Positions 19,643 through 28,805 of a stretch of 64,000 nt of DNA are shown here, in pieces. The position numbers were made by a program, and so were the translations under genes. The DNA lies in the NCBI RefSeq assembly GCF_008369165.1, contig NZ_VOBA01000001.1, forward strand, positions 2,463,159 through 2,527,158, given 5' to 3'. Source of the stretch: Dietzia sp. ANT_WB102. GTDB taxonomy: Bacteria > Actinomycetota > Actinomycetes > Mycobacteriales > Mycobacteriaceae. The notes beneath the pieces were generated by a model that saw only the letters and a list, made by a program, of their open reading frames with translations, was not told the origin of the DNA and ran no database searches. Numbering within the stretch: position 1 is the first letter of the stretch; each line of letters begins with the position of its first letter.

Positions 19643-20619
19643 AGCTCCTCGTCACCGGCGGCGCCGGGTATGTCGGCGGGGTCTGCGCAACGGTCCTGAT
19701 CGAGCGCGGCCATGACGTTGTCGTGCTCGACGACCTGTCCACGGGCAACCTCGACGGAATTCCCGAGGGTGCGACTTTCGTCGAAGGTGACGTGGCCGAC
19801 CGCGCCCCGGATGTCCTCGACTCCTCGTTCGACGGCGTTCTGCACTTTGCCGCGCGCTCACTCGTCGGCGAGTCCGTCGAGAAGCCGGAGGAGTACTGGC
19901 AGGGGAACGTCGTCACGTCCCTGGCTCTCCTCGACGCCATGCGGGCGGCCGGGGTGGGCAATCTGGTGTTTTCCTCCACCGCCGCGACGTACGGCGAGCC
20001 CGAGCAGGTCCCCATCACCGAGCAGATGCCCACTCGGCCGACCAACACCTACGGGGCCACCAAACTCGCGATTGATCACGCGATCACCTCGTACGCGACC
20101 GCGCACGGCCTCGCCGCGACGAGCCTGCGCTACTTCAACGTGGCCGGGGCGTACCGTGGCGCGGGCGAGAACCGGGTGGTGGAGACCCACCTCATCCCCC
20201 TCGTCCTGCAGGTGGCCCTCGGCCACCGCGCCGACATCAAGGTCTTCGGCGACGACTGGCCCACCCGCGACGGCACGTGTATCCGCGACTACATCCACGT
20301 CGCCGACCTCGCGGACGCCCATGTGCTGGCACTGGAGACCAACTCGCCCGGCATCCACCGGGTGCTCAATCTGGGTAGCGGTGAGGGCTTCTCCGTCCGT
20401 GAGGTCATCGACGTCTGCCGGGACGTCACCGGCCACCCGATTCCGGACGTCGTTGCCCCGCGGCGGGCCGGTGACCCGGCTGTGCTCGTCGCCTCCAGCG
20501 CAAAAGCGATCGCGGAACTCGGGTGGAATCCCTCCCGCACAGACCTACGCACGATCGTCGAGGACGCATGGGCATTCACCGGGGCCCTCGGCGACCGCGC
20601 CCACTCGGCTCCGCGCTGA
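19639..20619 (+). CDS. galE: UDP-glucose 4-epimerase
   Basis: This interconverts UDP-glucose and UDP-galactose, the source of galactan for the arabinogalactan cell wall. The 326-aa SDR fold shows NAD-binding GGAGYVGG at residues 7-14, the STAATYG region near residue 113, and catalytic [12 protein letters not shown] (YxxxK) near residue 135. [18 protein letters not shown] follows, the typical GalE loop. The GTG start overlaps the ideR stop, as in the dtxR-galE pair of corynebacteria. Confidence 0.96.
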   Translation: MKLLVTGGAGYVGGVCATVLIERGHDVVVLDDLSTGNLDGIPEGATFVEGDVADRAPDVLDSSFDGVLHFAARSLVGESVEKPEEYWQGNVVTSLALLDAMRAAGVGNLVFSSTAATYGEPEQVPITEQMPTRPTNTYGATKLAIDHAITSYATAHGLAATSLRYFNVAGAYRGAGENRVVETHLIPLVLQVALGHRADIKVFGDDWPTRDGTCIRDYIHVADLADAHVLALETNSPGIHRVLNLGSGEGFSVREVIDVCRDVTGHPIPDVVAPRRAGDPAVLVASSAKAIAELGWNPSRTDLRTIVEDAWAFTGALGDRAHSAPR

Positions 20620-20623
20620 TCCA

Positions 20624-20663
20624 GAGCGACTCAGGCGACCGCCGCGACTCGCCTGAGTCGCTC
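20624..20663. terminator. Bidirectional terminator overlapping the DUF4192 3' end
   Basis: A perfect 15-bp stem (GAGCGACTCAGGCGA and its complement) has a 10-base loop. The right arm encodes the last codons of the DUF4192 protein, and the left arm follows galE by 4 bases. It is symmetric, so it can serve both convergent genes. Confidence 0.75.
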
Positions 20664-21773
20664 CGGTGTCAGTCCGGCGTGCAAGCTCTGAAGCAGAAGC
20701 CGGGCCAAAGAGTTCCCGTCGTCGGCGTCGAGGGATGCCGATAACGCCGACCAGGCGTGAACCCCGCTCCCCGCGAAATATGCCGCCGCACCGAGCAACA
20801 GCAGCGCCACCGAGCGTTCGCGCCCCGGCCTCCGGCGTGCAACCTCCCACCACAGGAGCCGACGGCCGTCGCCGTCGCCCAGGCCCCGTAGCGCCAGACA
20901 TCGGTAGATCTCATCACGAACAGCGATCACCAGCATGTCCCGCCCGATCCCGGCGAGCTCGTCGTCGTCGACCTTCTCCCCCATCTCCAACCTGCGCGCG
21001 GCGTCGTCGTGGTATTTCACCGCTTCCGTCACCACACGCGCCCCGACCACACCCTCCGGCCCCGGTTCGTTAGGATCCACATCGCACGCATCGGAGTCAC
21101 GCGCCTGGTACAGGCAATCGATCTCGTCGCGCGAGCCAGCCCTGACCCGGCCGTCGTAGGCGTGGACCGCCGCGATCTGGGTGGAATCGGGATCGAGTTG
21201 GACACCGCGTACCATCCCGAACAGATCCACCCACGGCGCACCCTCGGCGAACTCGCCGACCCCGTACGCCGCCGCGACCTCGGTCCCCACCGCACCCAGC
21301 CAGTACTCGAACGCCGACGCCGCGTCCTCTGCGCGGAGGCCCGCGAGATAGTCCTCTACGCAGTCCTCTTGCACCACCACCAGATGGACGGACCCGATAC
21401 CCTCCCGGGCACAGAACTGGGCAAGACCGCGCGCGGGGCCGGGGTCGATCGCGGGGCGAAGACCTCTCGCGTCCCCGTCGTCGGGACTCTCGCCGGGATC
21501 GTCGTCGACACCATTTCTAAGCTCATCGTCGTCGGGATCACCCCGCCCGGCCTCCAACAAGCCGTCGACGTCCATCCGGACGACCGGCCCCTGTCCCCCG
21601 TCCGCCATCTCTCCGCACATCACCACCACCGACCCTGGGCCGGGCGGAAACCCGAGCATCGCCGGTATCGACGCGATCAACTCCTCCGGCGAGGTGATCA
21701 CCACCGTCGCCCGTCCGCTTGCTCCGTCATCACTGATCGACTCGCCAGCTGTCATCGTCCCCATCCGTCTCAT
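20631..21773 (-). CDS. DUF4192 protein
   Basis: This protein of about 380 aa matches DUF4192: TSPEELIASIPAMLGFPPGPGSVVVMCGE near the N-terminus and a C-terminal helical region with AAAYFAGSGVHAWSALSASLDADDGNSLARLLLQSLHAGLTPE. A ~50-residue acidic insert (Asp/Glu-rich, near residues 75-115) is unusual in composition. Three ATGs in a row (21773, 21764, 21755) are possible starts. I chose 21773 because AGGA lies about nine bases upstream, but confidence in the start is low. The function is unknown. It is divergent from the PAC2 gene. Confidence 0.82.
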   Translation of the reverse strand: MRRMGTMTAGESISDDGASGRATVVITSPEELIASIPAMLGFPPGPGSVVVMCGEMADGGQGPVVRMDVDGLLEAGRGDPDDDELRNGVDDDPGESPDDGDARGLRPAIDPGPARGLAQFCAREGIGSVHLVVVQEDCVEDYLAGLRAEDAASAFEYWLGAVGTEVAAAYGVGEFAEGAPWVDLFGMVRGVQLDPDSTQIAAVHAYDGRVRAGSRDEIDCLYQARDSDACDVDPNEPGPEGVVGARVVTEAVKYHDDAARRLEMGEKVDDDELAGIGRDMLVIAVRDEIYRCLALRGLGDGDGRRLLWWEVARRRPGRERSVALLLLGAAAYFAGSGVHAWSALSASLDADDGNSLARLLLQSLHAGLTPERLRRVAAVA

Positions 21774-22051
21774 CACTCGCGCGTCCTGAACTCCGTGCCG
21801 GGGCCAGGTCCGCAGGTGCCGCGCACCGGTCCCACCCTCGGGGATGACAGCCGCGCCCACAGGCGGCGGAAGCCGTTTCGCGCGCGTGGCTGTGGAGGCG
21901 GGCAGGGATGTGGGAAACGGCCAGCGAACAAGCCACGGGGAATCAACCCAGCCGCATTGTCGTTGACTCAGGTGTGAGCCCACGTCCGCGATGGACGACC
22001 GGGCAACCCCGTACTCCCGACGGACGGGGTGTGGTGACGAGAGGAGTCGAC

Positions 22052-23002
22052 ATGGCCAGGCACAGCGATCTGTACCGAATGATCGAACCCGTTCCCGACC
22101 TGCGTTCCAAGGACGGTCGAGGGCCGATCCTCGTGCACGGACTCGAGGGCTTCTCGGACGCCGGGCAGGCGATCCAGGGCGTCGCAGAGCATTTCCGCGA
22201 GACCCTCGATTCGCAGTTGATCGTCGAGTTCGATGTAGACGAACTGGTGGACTACCGGTCCCGCCGCCCCCAGCTGAAGTACTCCTTCGACCGCTTCGCC
22301 GGCTACGACGAGCCGACGATCCAGATGCACGCCGTCAAGGCTTCCGACGGCACATCATTTCTCCTGCTGTCTGGACTAGAACCAGACCTCAAGTGGGACG
22401 GGTTCACCAATTCCGTCATCGACCTAGCGGGCGCATTCGGGGTTCGCATGTCCATCGGCCTGGGGTCGATGCCGCTCAGTGTCCCGCACACCCGTCCCAC
22501 CAACGCGAGCGCCCACGCCAGCGATGTAGACCTCATCCGAGGGTTTACTGCCTGGCCCGGTGAGTTCTCCATTCCCGGAAATGTGACCTCACTACTTGAG
22601 CTTCGGATGGCCGAGCACGGTATCCCGTCCGCGGGCTTCACCGTCCACGTTCCGCAGTACCTGTCCCAGACTGCCTACCCTGCCGCTGTGCTCAATCTGG
22701 TCGACAACGTCTCGCGCCTGGGAGGACTCGAACTGCCGACTGCCGGGCTGGAGAAGGCCGCTGACGAGTTCACAAATCAGGTCAACGCTCAGATCGCTCA
22801 CAATCCGGAAGTCCTCACGGCCGTCGAACTCATGGAGAAGCAGTACGACGAGTTCATGGAGACCCGCCTGGGCTCCGATTCGCTCAACCCCGGCGGCAAG
22901 CCGCTGCCCTCCGGCGACGAGATCGGTGCGGAGTTCGAGCGGTTCCTGGCCCAACATGCCGAGGACGACGAGACCGGCCACGGACCGGAGATGAAAGGCT
23001 GA
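22052..23002 (+). CDS. PAC2 family protein
   Basis: This 316-aa protein of the PAC2 (proteasome assembly chaperone 2-like) family corresponds to Rv2714. It begins with DLYRMIEPVPDLRSKDGRGPILVHGLEGFSDAGQAIQ, and contains FDVDELVDYRSRRPQL near residue 62 and GSMPLSVPHTRPTNASAH near residue 143, both family signatures. The role in actinobacteria is unsettled; mycobacterial homologues are trimeric and not shown to assist the proteasome. GAGGAG precedes the ATG at 22052. A longer upstream frame reads antisense into DUF4192. It is followed 26 bases later by the DUF3516 helicase. Confidence 0.92.
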   Translation: MARHSDLYRMIEPVPDLRSKDGRGPILVHGLEGFSDAGQAIQGVAEHFRETLDSQLIVEFDVDELVDYRSRRPQLKYSFDRFAGYDEPTIQMHAVKASDGTSFLLLSGLEPDLKWDGFTNSVIDLAGAFGVRMSIGLGSMPLSVPHTRPTNASAHASDVDLIRGFTAWPGEFSIPGNVTSLLELRMAEHGIPSAGFTVHVPQYLSQTAYPAAVLNLVDNVSRLGGLELPTAGLEKAADEFTNQVNAQIAHNPEVLTAVELMEKQYDEFMETRLGSDSLNPGGKPLPSGDEIGAEFERFLAQHAEDDETGHGPEMKG

Positions 23003-23028
23003 TCGACCCGGCGACTAGGCTCGGACCG

Positions 23029-25575
23029 GTGCATCTGCCCCAACTTCTCGCCGACCTCGACGACGTCCCAGCCGACCTTCACGACGAGGCGGTGTTCGAC
23101 GCGTTCGTGGCGTGGGCAGCCCACCGGGGGCTGACGCCCTACCCAGCGCAAGAGGAAGCCGTCCTCGAGATCGCGGCTGGCAGCCACGTCATCCTGGCGA
23201 CTCCCACCGGGTCCGGAAAGTCACTCGTCGCCCTTGGGGCCCACTTCTCGGCGATGGCACGTGGCGTCCGCAGCTACTACACCGCCCCCATCAAAGCTCT
23301 TGTCAGCGAGAAGTTCTTCGCACTGTGCGAGGTGTTCGGCGCCGAGAACGTAGGCATGCTTACCGGCGATGCTTCCGTCAACGCCGGCGCCCCCATCGTC
23401 TGCGCCACCGCCGAGATCGTCGCCAACATCGCGCTGCGCGAGGGCGGGGCGGCCGAAATCGGCCAAGTGGTCATGGACGAGTTCCATTACTACTCCGAGC
23501 CGGACCGGGGGTGGGCCTGGCAGGTGCCGCTCATCGAGCTGCCCGACGTGCAGTTCCTGCTCATGTCCGCGACCCTCGGCGATGTGGACTGGCTTTGTGA
23601 TGACCTGCGCCGACGCACGGGCCGGGAGTGCGTGCACATCGGTGGTACTCAACGCCCCGTCCCCTTGTCGTTCGAATACGAGCTGAGCGGTGTCCACGAG
23701 ACGGTCGAACTGCTATTACGCGACGGCAAGGCCCCCGTTTATATCGTCCACTTCACCCAGGCCGCCGCACTCGAACAAGCCCAGGCCCTGACCTCGCTCT
23801 CGGTGGCGACCAAAGAGCGGAAGACCGCCGTCTCCGAGGAAATCGGCGGATTCCGATTCACCACTGCCTTCGGCCGTACCCTGCGCAAGCTCCTGCTCCA
23901 CGGCATCGGCGTCCACCACGCGGGGATGCTCCCCAAGTACCGGCGGCTGGTCGAGCGGCTCGCCCAGGACGGCCTGCTGACCGTCATCTGCGGCACGGAC
24001 ACCCTCGGGGTGGGGATCAACGTCCCTATCCGCACCGTTCTCTTCACTGGCCTGACCAAGTTCGACGGCCGCCGTCAGCGAGTGCTCAAAGCCCGCGAGT
24101 TCCACCAGATTGCGGGCCGCGCCGGCCGAGCGGGCTTCGACACCGAGGGGTTCGTGGTGGTGCTCGCCCCCGAGCACGAGATCGAGAACGCCAAGGCCGC
24201 CGCGAAGGCCGCCGCCAACCCCAAGAAGAAGGGCAAGGCGGGCAAGAAGAAGCCCCCCGAGGGGTTTGTCAACTGGTCCCGGTCCACGTTCGACAAACTC
24301 GTCGGCGCCCAGCCGGAACAGCTCACCAGCCGCTTCGAGGTGAGCAACTCGATGCTGCTCAACGTCATCTCCAGACCCGGCAGCTGCTACGACCACATGC
24401 GACACCTGCTGTTGTCCTCACACGAGACCCGCGCGCGGACACGTCAGCACATCTTGAGGGCGATAGAGCTGTTCCGCGGTCTCGAAGCTGCCGGGATCGT
24501 AGAACGGCTCGCCGAGCCCGACGACGACGGGCGGCACGTCCGGCTGACCGTCGACCTGCAACGAGATTTCGCTCTGAACCAACCGCTCGCACCTTTCGCG
24601 ATCGCCGCGATGGAGGTCCTGGACCCGGATTCGCTCACCCCTGAGTTGGACCTCGTCTCGGTAATAGAGGCCGTTCTCGACGACCCCAGGCCCATCCTGT
24701 ACGCCCAGCAGCGGGAAGCCCGCGGAGAGGCGATCGGCGCGCTCAAGGCCGACGGGGTGGAGTACTCCGAGCGCATGGAATTGGTCGAGGACATCACCTG
24801 GCCCAAGCCGCTCGCTGACCTCATCGCCGACGCCTACGACGCCTACCGCGCAGGGCATCCGTGGGTCGCCGGGATAGAACCGTCACCGAAGTCGGTCATC
24901 CGCGAGATGGTCGAACGGGGTATGACGTTCTCGGACCTCGTGTCGGCTTACGGGCTGGGCCGCTCCGAGGGCGCGGTACTGCGCTACCTCACCGACGCCT
25001 ACAGGGCACTGCGACAGACCGTCCCCGCCGACCGACGCTCCGAGGAATTCGAGGATCTCGTGGAGTGGCTGGGCGAACTGGTCCGTCAGGTGGATTCGAG
25101 CCTGCTGGACGAGTGGGAACTGCTCACCGACCCGGACGTATCGTCCGCCCAGGTGGCCGAGCTCGCGTTCGGTGAATCCGCCGGGACTACGCGGCCGGTC
25201 ACCGCGAACCTGCGGGCGTTCCGGGTGATGGTGCGTAACGCGATGTTCCGCCGGGTCGAACTACTGTCCCGCGACGACATCGGCCGGTTGACGGAACTCG
25301 ACACCGACGTGCCCCAGCACCCCGACTGGGACTCCGAGATCGACGCCTACTGGGACGAGTACGACTCCATCGGCACCGGTCCTGCCGCCCGTGGTCCCGC
25401 ACTGTTCACCATCACGGAAACAGGTCCCGGCGTCGCCACAGGTACGTGGCGCGTCCGGCAGGTCCTCGATGACCCCGAGGGTGACCATGGCTGGGCGATC
25501 GAGGGCGAGGTGGACCTTGCGGCCAGCGACGAGGCCGGCGAGGTGCGTTTCGCCTCCCTCATCCTCCACGGATGA
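23029..25575 (+). CDS. DEAD/DEAH-box RNA helicase with DUF3516 domain
   Basis: This 848-aa Ski2/Mtr4-like superfamily 2 helicase has the following motifs: Walker A TPTGSGKSLVA near residue 64, DEFHYY (motif II) near residue 152, LMSATLGD (III) near residue 180, GTDTLGVGINVPIRT (V) near residue 322 and HQIAGRAGRAGF (VI) near residue 360. Residues ~385-410 are a Lys/Ala-rich insert (KAAAKAAANPKKKGKAGKKK). The C-terminal half is the DUF3516 region. It is likely to remodel or help decay structured RNA. The GTG start at 23029 closely follows the PAC2 stop, as part of one transcription unit. Confidence 0.93.
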   Translation: MHLPQLLADLDDVPADLHDEAVFDAFVAWAAHRGLTPYPAQEEAVLEIAAGSHVILATPTGSGKSLVALGAHFSAMARGVRSYYTAPIKALVSEKFFALCEVFGAENVGMLTGDASVNAGAPIVCATAEIVANIALREGGAAEIGQVVMDEFHYYSEPDRGWAWQVPLIELPDVQFLLMSATLGDVDWLCDDLRRRTGRECVHIGGTQRPVPLSFEYELSGVHETVELLLRDGKAPVYIVHFTQAAALEQAQALTSLSVATKERKTAVSEEIGGFRFTTAFGRTLRKLLLHGIGVHHAGMLPKYRRLVERLAQDGLLTVICGTDTLGVGINVPIRTVLFTGLTKFDGRRQRVLKAREFHQIAGRAGRAGFDTEGFVVVLAPEHEIENAKAAAKAAANPKKKGKAGKKKPPEGFVNWSRSTFDKLVGAQPEQLTSRFEVSNSMLLNVISRPGSCYDHMRHLLLSSHETRARTRQHILRAIELFRGLEAAGIVERLAEPDDDGRHVRLTVDLQRDFALNQPLAPFAIAAMEVLDPDSLTPELDLVSVIEAVLDDPRPILYAQQREARGEAIGALKADGVEYSERMELVEDITWPKPLADLIADAYDAYRAGHPWVAGIEPSPKSVIREMVERGMTFSDLVSAYGLGRSEGAVLRYLTDAYRALRQTVPADRRSEEFEDLVEWLGELVRQVDSSLLDEWELLTDPDVSSAQVAELAFGESAGTTRPVTANLRAFRVMVRNAMFRRVELLSRDDIGRLTELDTDVPQHPDWDSEIDAYWDEYDSIGTGPAARGPALFTITETGPGVATGTWRVRQVLDDPEGDHGWAIEGEVDLAASDEAGEVRFASLILHG

Positions 25576-25660
25576 ACCCGTCGCCGACCTGGACCCGGTC
25601 AGTGGGGCCCGAGTCCGTACCATGTGCGACGAACCCCGACCCGATCGATGGAGGACAGCC

Positions 25661-26119
25661 GTGACCCCCCGCATCCTGTACAAGAGGCTAGCGCTGGCGG
25701 AGGTGGTCACCTGGACCCTGCTGATCTTGGGGATGATCGGCAAGTACGGTTTCGGGCTCGACTGGGCCACCATGGTCGGCGGAAGCATCCACGGATTCGT
25801 GTTCCTGTGTTACGCCGTGGCCACGGTCGCGGTCTGGACGGACAAGCGTTGGACCACCGGGACCGGTGTCCTCGGCCTGGCATCTGCCGTGATCCCCTAC
25901 GCGACCGTCCCGTTCGAGCGATCGGTGGAGCGCCGCGGACTGATCGAAGGCCCATGGCGCGTCGGCCCGGGTGGTGATGCCCCGACTACGATTCCCGAGC
26001 GCACCCTGGCTTTCGCTCTCCGCTCACCGATCGTGGCGCTGCTAGTGACGCTGGTAGTGGTGGCGATCGTGTTCTCGCTGCTCCTGATGGCCGGACCTCC
26101 GACCGAGTGGTTCTCGTGA
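25661..26119 (+). CDS. DUF3817 integral membrane protein
   Basis: This 152-aa protein fits DUF3817: RLALAEVVTWTLLILGMIGKY, then GGSIHGFVFLCYAVATVAVW, then LGLASAVIPYATVPFERSVERRG with four membrane helices in total, the last near the C-terminus (VALLVTLVVVAIVFSLLLMAG). GGAGGACAGCC precedes the GTG at 25661. Its stop overlaps the TetR start by 4 nt. The function is unknown; related proteins are fused or linked to transport systems. Confidence 0.87.
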   Translation: MTPRILYKRLALAEVVTWTLLILGMIGKYGFGLDWATMVGGSIHGFVFLCYAVATVAVWTDKRWTTGTGVLGLASAVIPYATVPFERSVERRGLIEGPWRVGPGGDAPTTIPERTLAFALRSPIVALLVTLVVVAIVFSLLLMAGPPTEWFS

Positions 26120-26736
26120 CCCGGAGCCGCGAACCCGGGCGCCGCGAGCTGAACAAAGCCGACAAGCAGCGGCGCATCTACGCAGCCGCCTTGGAGCTAT
26201 TCTCCCGACACGGCTACTCCACGGTCACTACCCAGGAGGTCGCCGATCTCGCCGAGGTGGGGACGGGGACACTGTTCCGATATGCGCGGTCCAAGGGCGA
26301 ACTGTTGTGCATGGTCGCCAACGAGGAATTCCGCGCGATGGTCGAGACCGTCCCCGACACCGGGGACCCGGTCGATGACCTCGTCACACTGTGCGAACCG
26401 CTCCTCGTAGCGCTCGACCGGCAGCCAGAGAACATCGCGGCTTACCACCGGGAGACCCTGTTCGGGGAGCCCGGTCCGCACCGGGCGGAAGCCCAGCGCA
26501 TCCTGGAGGAGTTACGCGAGCTCATCGCCGTCGTCCTCGCCGGACACTCGGACTCCTCGACCACCGAGGACAGTCTCGCCGGGCCGGCCCAGACCGTGTT
26601 CGACGTGCTCTACATGACCATCGTGCGGTGTGGGGTGGAGCGGTCCCCCGCGAGCAACAGCCGCGCGGCACTCACGGAGCAGGTCCGCCACGTGCTCTAT
26701 GGAGTCCTGCCCCCGGCCGCGACCGAGTCCGCCTGA
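26116..26736 (+). CDS. TetR-family transcriptional regulator
   Basis: This regulator has 206 aa. The N-terminal HTH spans about residues 14-60, with recognition region TTQEVADLAEVGTGTLFRYARSKGELL. The rest is a divergent ligand-binding domain with many acidic residues. The GTG at 26116 overlaps the DUF3817 stop (GTGA); a GTG nine bases upstream is also possible. Targets are unknown. The 131-base gap before the downstream NUDIX gene carries a 14-bp direct repeat that could be an operator. Confidence 0.9.
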   Translation: MTRSREPGRRELNKADKQRRIYAAALELFSRHGYSTVTTQEVADLAEVGTGTLFRYARSKGELLCMVANEEFRAMVETVPDTGDPVDDLVTLCEPLLVALDRQPENIAAYHRETLFGEPGPHRAEAQRILEELRELIAVVLAGHSDSSTTEDSLAGPAQTVFDVLYMTIVRCGVERSPASNSRAALTEQVRHVLYGVLPPAATESA

Positions 26737-26784
26737 CCGCCTGACCGCCGAATAACTCGGTTCTGACAAGATCCGTCCGCGCAC

Positions 26785-26814
26785 GGGTGCTGACACGCTC
26801 GGGTGCTGACACGC
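26785..26814. repeat. 14-bp direct repeat between tetR and NUDIX gene
   Basis: Two copies of GGGTGCTGACACGC (26785-26798 and 26801-26814) are separated by two bases, upstream of the NUDIX start at 26868. This could be a regulator site or a simple duplication. Confidence 0.6.
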
Positions 26815-26867
26815 CCGTTGCCGACCCCGGTGCCGGGCCCGCAAGCCCGTCGGGCGACACTGACCTC

Positions 26868-27683
26868 ATGACCGAGGTTGACCAGACCATCGCCAGTTCA
26901 GTCAAGGACGCCTCCACCGTGATGGTGATCCGCGACTCCGCCGTCGGCCCGGAGGTGTTCGTCGCCCGCCGCGTCAAGGGGATGGCGTTCGCCGGCGGGA
27001 TGACCGTGTTCCCGGGCGGAGGTGTCGACGCCGCAGACGACGACCCGGACCTCGCCTGGACCGGACCTGCCCCCAGTTGGTGGGCCGCACGCCTCGGATG
27101 CGATGAGCCCCGGGCGCGGCGTCTGGTCTGCGCAGCCGCCCGCGAGACGTTCGAGGAGTGCGGAGTCCTGCTCGCGGACCATCTGGACGGGACTGCGGTC
27201 TCCGATGCCGCGAGCTACCACTCGGCCCGGGCCGAACTCGAAGCCCACGAGCTGTCGTTCAGCGCTTTCCTCGCCCGCGAGGAGCTCTCTCTGGCCGCGG
27301 ATCGCCTCCGGCCGTTCGACCATTGGATCACGCCAGCGGTGGAGAAGCGCCGGTACGACACCCGCTTCTTTCTGGCGGCCCTACCCGCGGGACAGGAACC
27401 CGACGACCAGACCACCGAGGTCGACCTCACAATGTGGGCCCGCCCCGTGGACCTGCTCGGGGATTTCCGCAGTGGCCACTCGATGCTCCTGCCGCCGACC
27501 TGGGCCCAGCTGCGCCACCTCGCGGAGTTCGCGGACGTCGCCTCGGCCCTGGCTGCTGAGCGCGCAATCGCTCCGATCCAACCGGAGATCATTGAGCACC
27601 GCGGTGGCGTCAGGGTCGGTTTCGACGGCTCCGACGAGTACTGGGCGGACTATCAGGCCGGGCACCCGCCGGTCGAGGGGTGA
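26868..27683 (+). CDS. NUDIX hydrolase
   Basis: This 271-aa NUDIX-fold hydrolase splits a nucleoside diphosphate linked to another group. The entry segment MAFAGGMTVFPGGGVDAAD lies near residue 43. The NUDIX box is split by an insert: its Gly part is in FPGGGVD, and AAARETFEECGVLL (the REUxEExGU part) is near residue 87. A long insert between the two halves is typical of the RNUDT19-like class. EIIEHRGGVRVGFDG is near the C-terminus. The ATG at 26868 is the first start after a repeat-containing spacer. Substrate is not predictable; CoA derivatives are possible for this class. Confidence 0.88.
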   Translation: MTEVDQTIASSVKDASTVMVIRDSAVGPEVFVARRVKGMAFAGGMTVFPGGGVDAADDDPDLAWTGPAPSWWAARLGCDEPRARRLVCAAARETFEECGVLLADHLDGTAVSDAASYHSARAELEAHELSFSAFLAREELSLAADRLRPFDHWITPAVEKRRYDTRFFLAALPAGQEPDDQTTEVDLTMWARPVDLLGDFRSGHSMLLPPTWAQLRHLAEFADVASALAAERAIAPIQPEIIEHRGGVRVGFDGSDEYWADYQAGHPPVEG

Positions 27684-27769
27684 TCGACGCGACCGGGAGG
27701 CGCATCCCGGCGGGCCGGACACCGGCGAACCGCTGACGCAGACGGCGGCTCGGTGGTTGACTGCGTTGC

Positions 27770-28750
27770 ATGCCGGCATTCGAGTTCGACGTGGACGCGT
27801 CGATCGCGGCCGGGTGGGATCGGTTCGCCTCCCGCCTGGCCGCCCTCTTGCGTGATCTGGTCACCGGAGCCACCTTCGATCTGGCGGTGCCCGTCGTCGG
27901 CGCGCCCTCCGCCCACACGCCGTATATCCGCTTCGCCGCCGTGACACCCGGGCAGGTCGACGCCGAGGTCTCCGGGGGCGGCTCCGAGGACGCCCCCACC
28001 CCACTGCGTCCCGCACAATTGGCCCAGCTCGCGGCGCTCGGGTGGCGGGCCGCCGACTCGGATGGTCAACCCGACCACCCCGTAGGCCCCCGCGTCGCCC
28101 TACCGACGGACAGGGCGCGGGAGCTGGCCCACCTCGTGGCCGGCACCCTGGAGCAGGTCTTCGGGATACGCCACCCGGTGTTCCTTCAAGACGTCACCGA
28201 CACAGACGAGGACGACGCCGCACTGCTCGAGTCGGGCGCGGCGGACGGAACCCTTGTTGAAGCTGTGAGCCCGGCCGTCGACGATGATGACTTCCGTCCA
28301 CAGCCGATCACCGACCCGGACCAGGCGACCCGGGCAGTGGGGGCAGCCCTCGCCGAGGTCTACCGGCGACGAGTACGAGCCGACGAGCACGACGTGTTCA
28401 CCGTCCCCGCCGGGTGTGTCGTGCTTTTCGTCCGCGCCCACCGATCCCTGCCGCTCATCGTGTTCCGCAGTCCGTTGGTGTCAGCGGTGGAGGATGTTGC
28501 CGCCGCGGAGACCGAGGTCGCGATCCTCAACCGCGACTCGTTGTGGTGCCGGTACGTGTTCGACGGCAAGTCGATCATCGCCGAGTCGGAATTCGTCGAC
28601 AGGGTGTTCGTGCCGGTCAATTTCAAGATCCAGTTGGCCGAGATCTCCGCGGAACTCGACGACGTCTACCCGGATCTGGCCCGCCGGGTGGCGGGTAAAT
28701 TCTGGCGGGACCTGCGAGCCTCTGACGATCCCGACTCGGGCGGGACGTAA
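27770..28750 (+). CDS. YbjN / TY-chaperone-like protein
   Basis: This is a 326-aa protein of uncertain role. Residues 40-165 and 180-320 look like two related alpha/beta units. The second (LFVRAHRSLPLIVFRSPLVSAV, then a hydrophobic helix and WRDL end) recalls the YbjN/type III secretion chaperone fold found in many actinobacterial proteins. Acidic stretches join the halves (DTDEDDAALLES, DDDD). There is no catalytic motif. It stands 86 bases after the NUDIX gene and is followed 55 bases later by a lipoprotein. A peptide-binding chaperone role is inference from fold resemblance only. Confidence 0.7.
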   Translation: MPAFEFDVDASIAAGWDRFASRLAALLRDLVTGATFDLAVPVVGAPSAHTPYIRFAAVTPGQVDAEVSGGGSEDAPTPLRPAQLAQLAALGWRAADSDGQPDHPVGPRVALPTDRARELAHLVAGTLEQVFGIRHPVFLQDVTDTDEDDAALLESGAADGTLVEAVSPAVDDDDFRPQPITDPDQATRAVGAALAEVYRRRVRADEHDVFTVPAGCVVLFVRAHRSLPLIVFRSPLVSAVEDVAAAETEVAILNRDSLWCRYVFDGKSIIAESEFVDRVFVPVNFKIQLAEISAELDDVYPDLARRVAGKFWRDLRASDDPDSGGT

Positions 28751-28805
28751 GATCAGTCCACTGCCGGGACGGGCCCGGCGCACAATCCCGCCACAGGAGC
28801 GCCCT

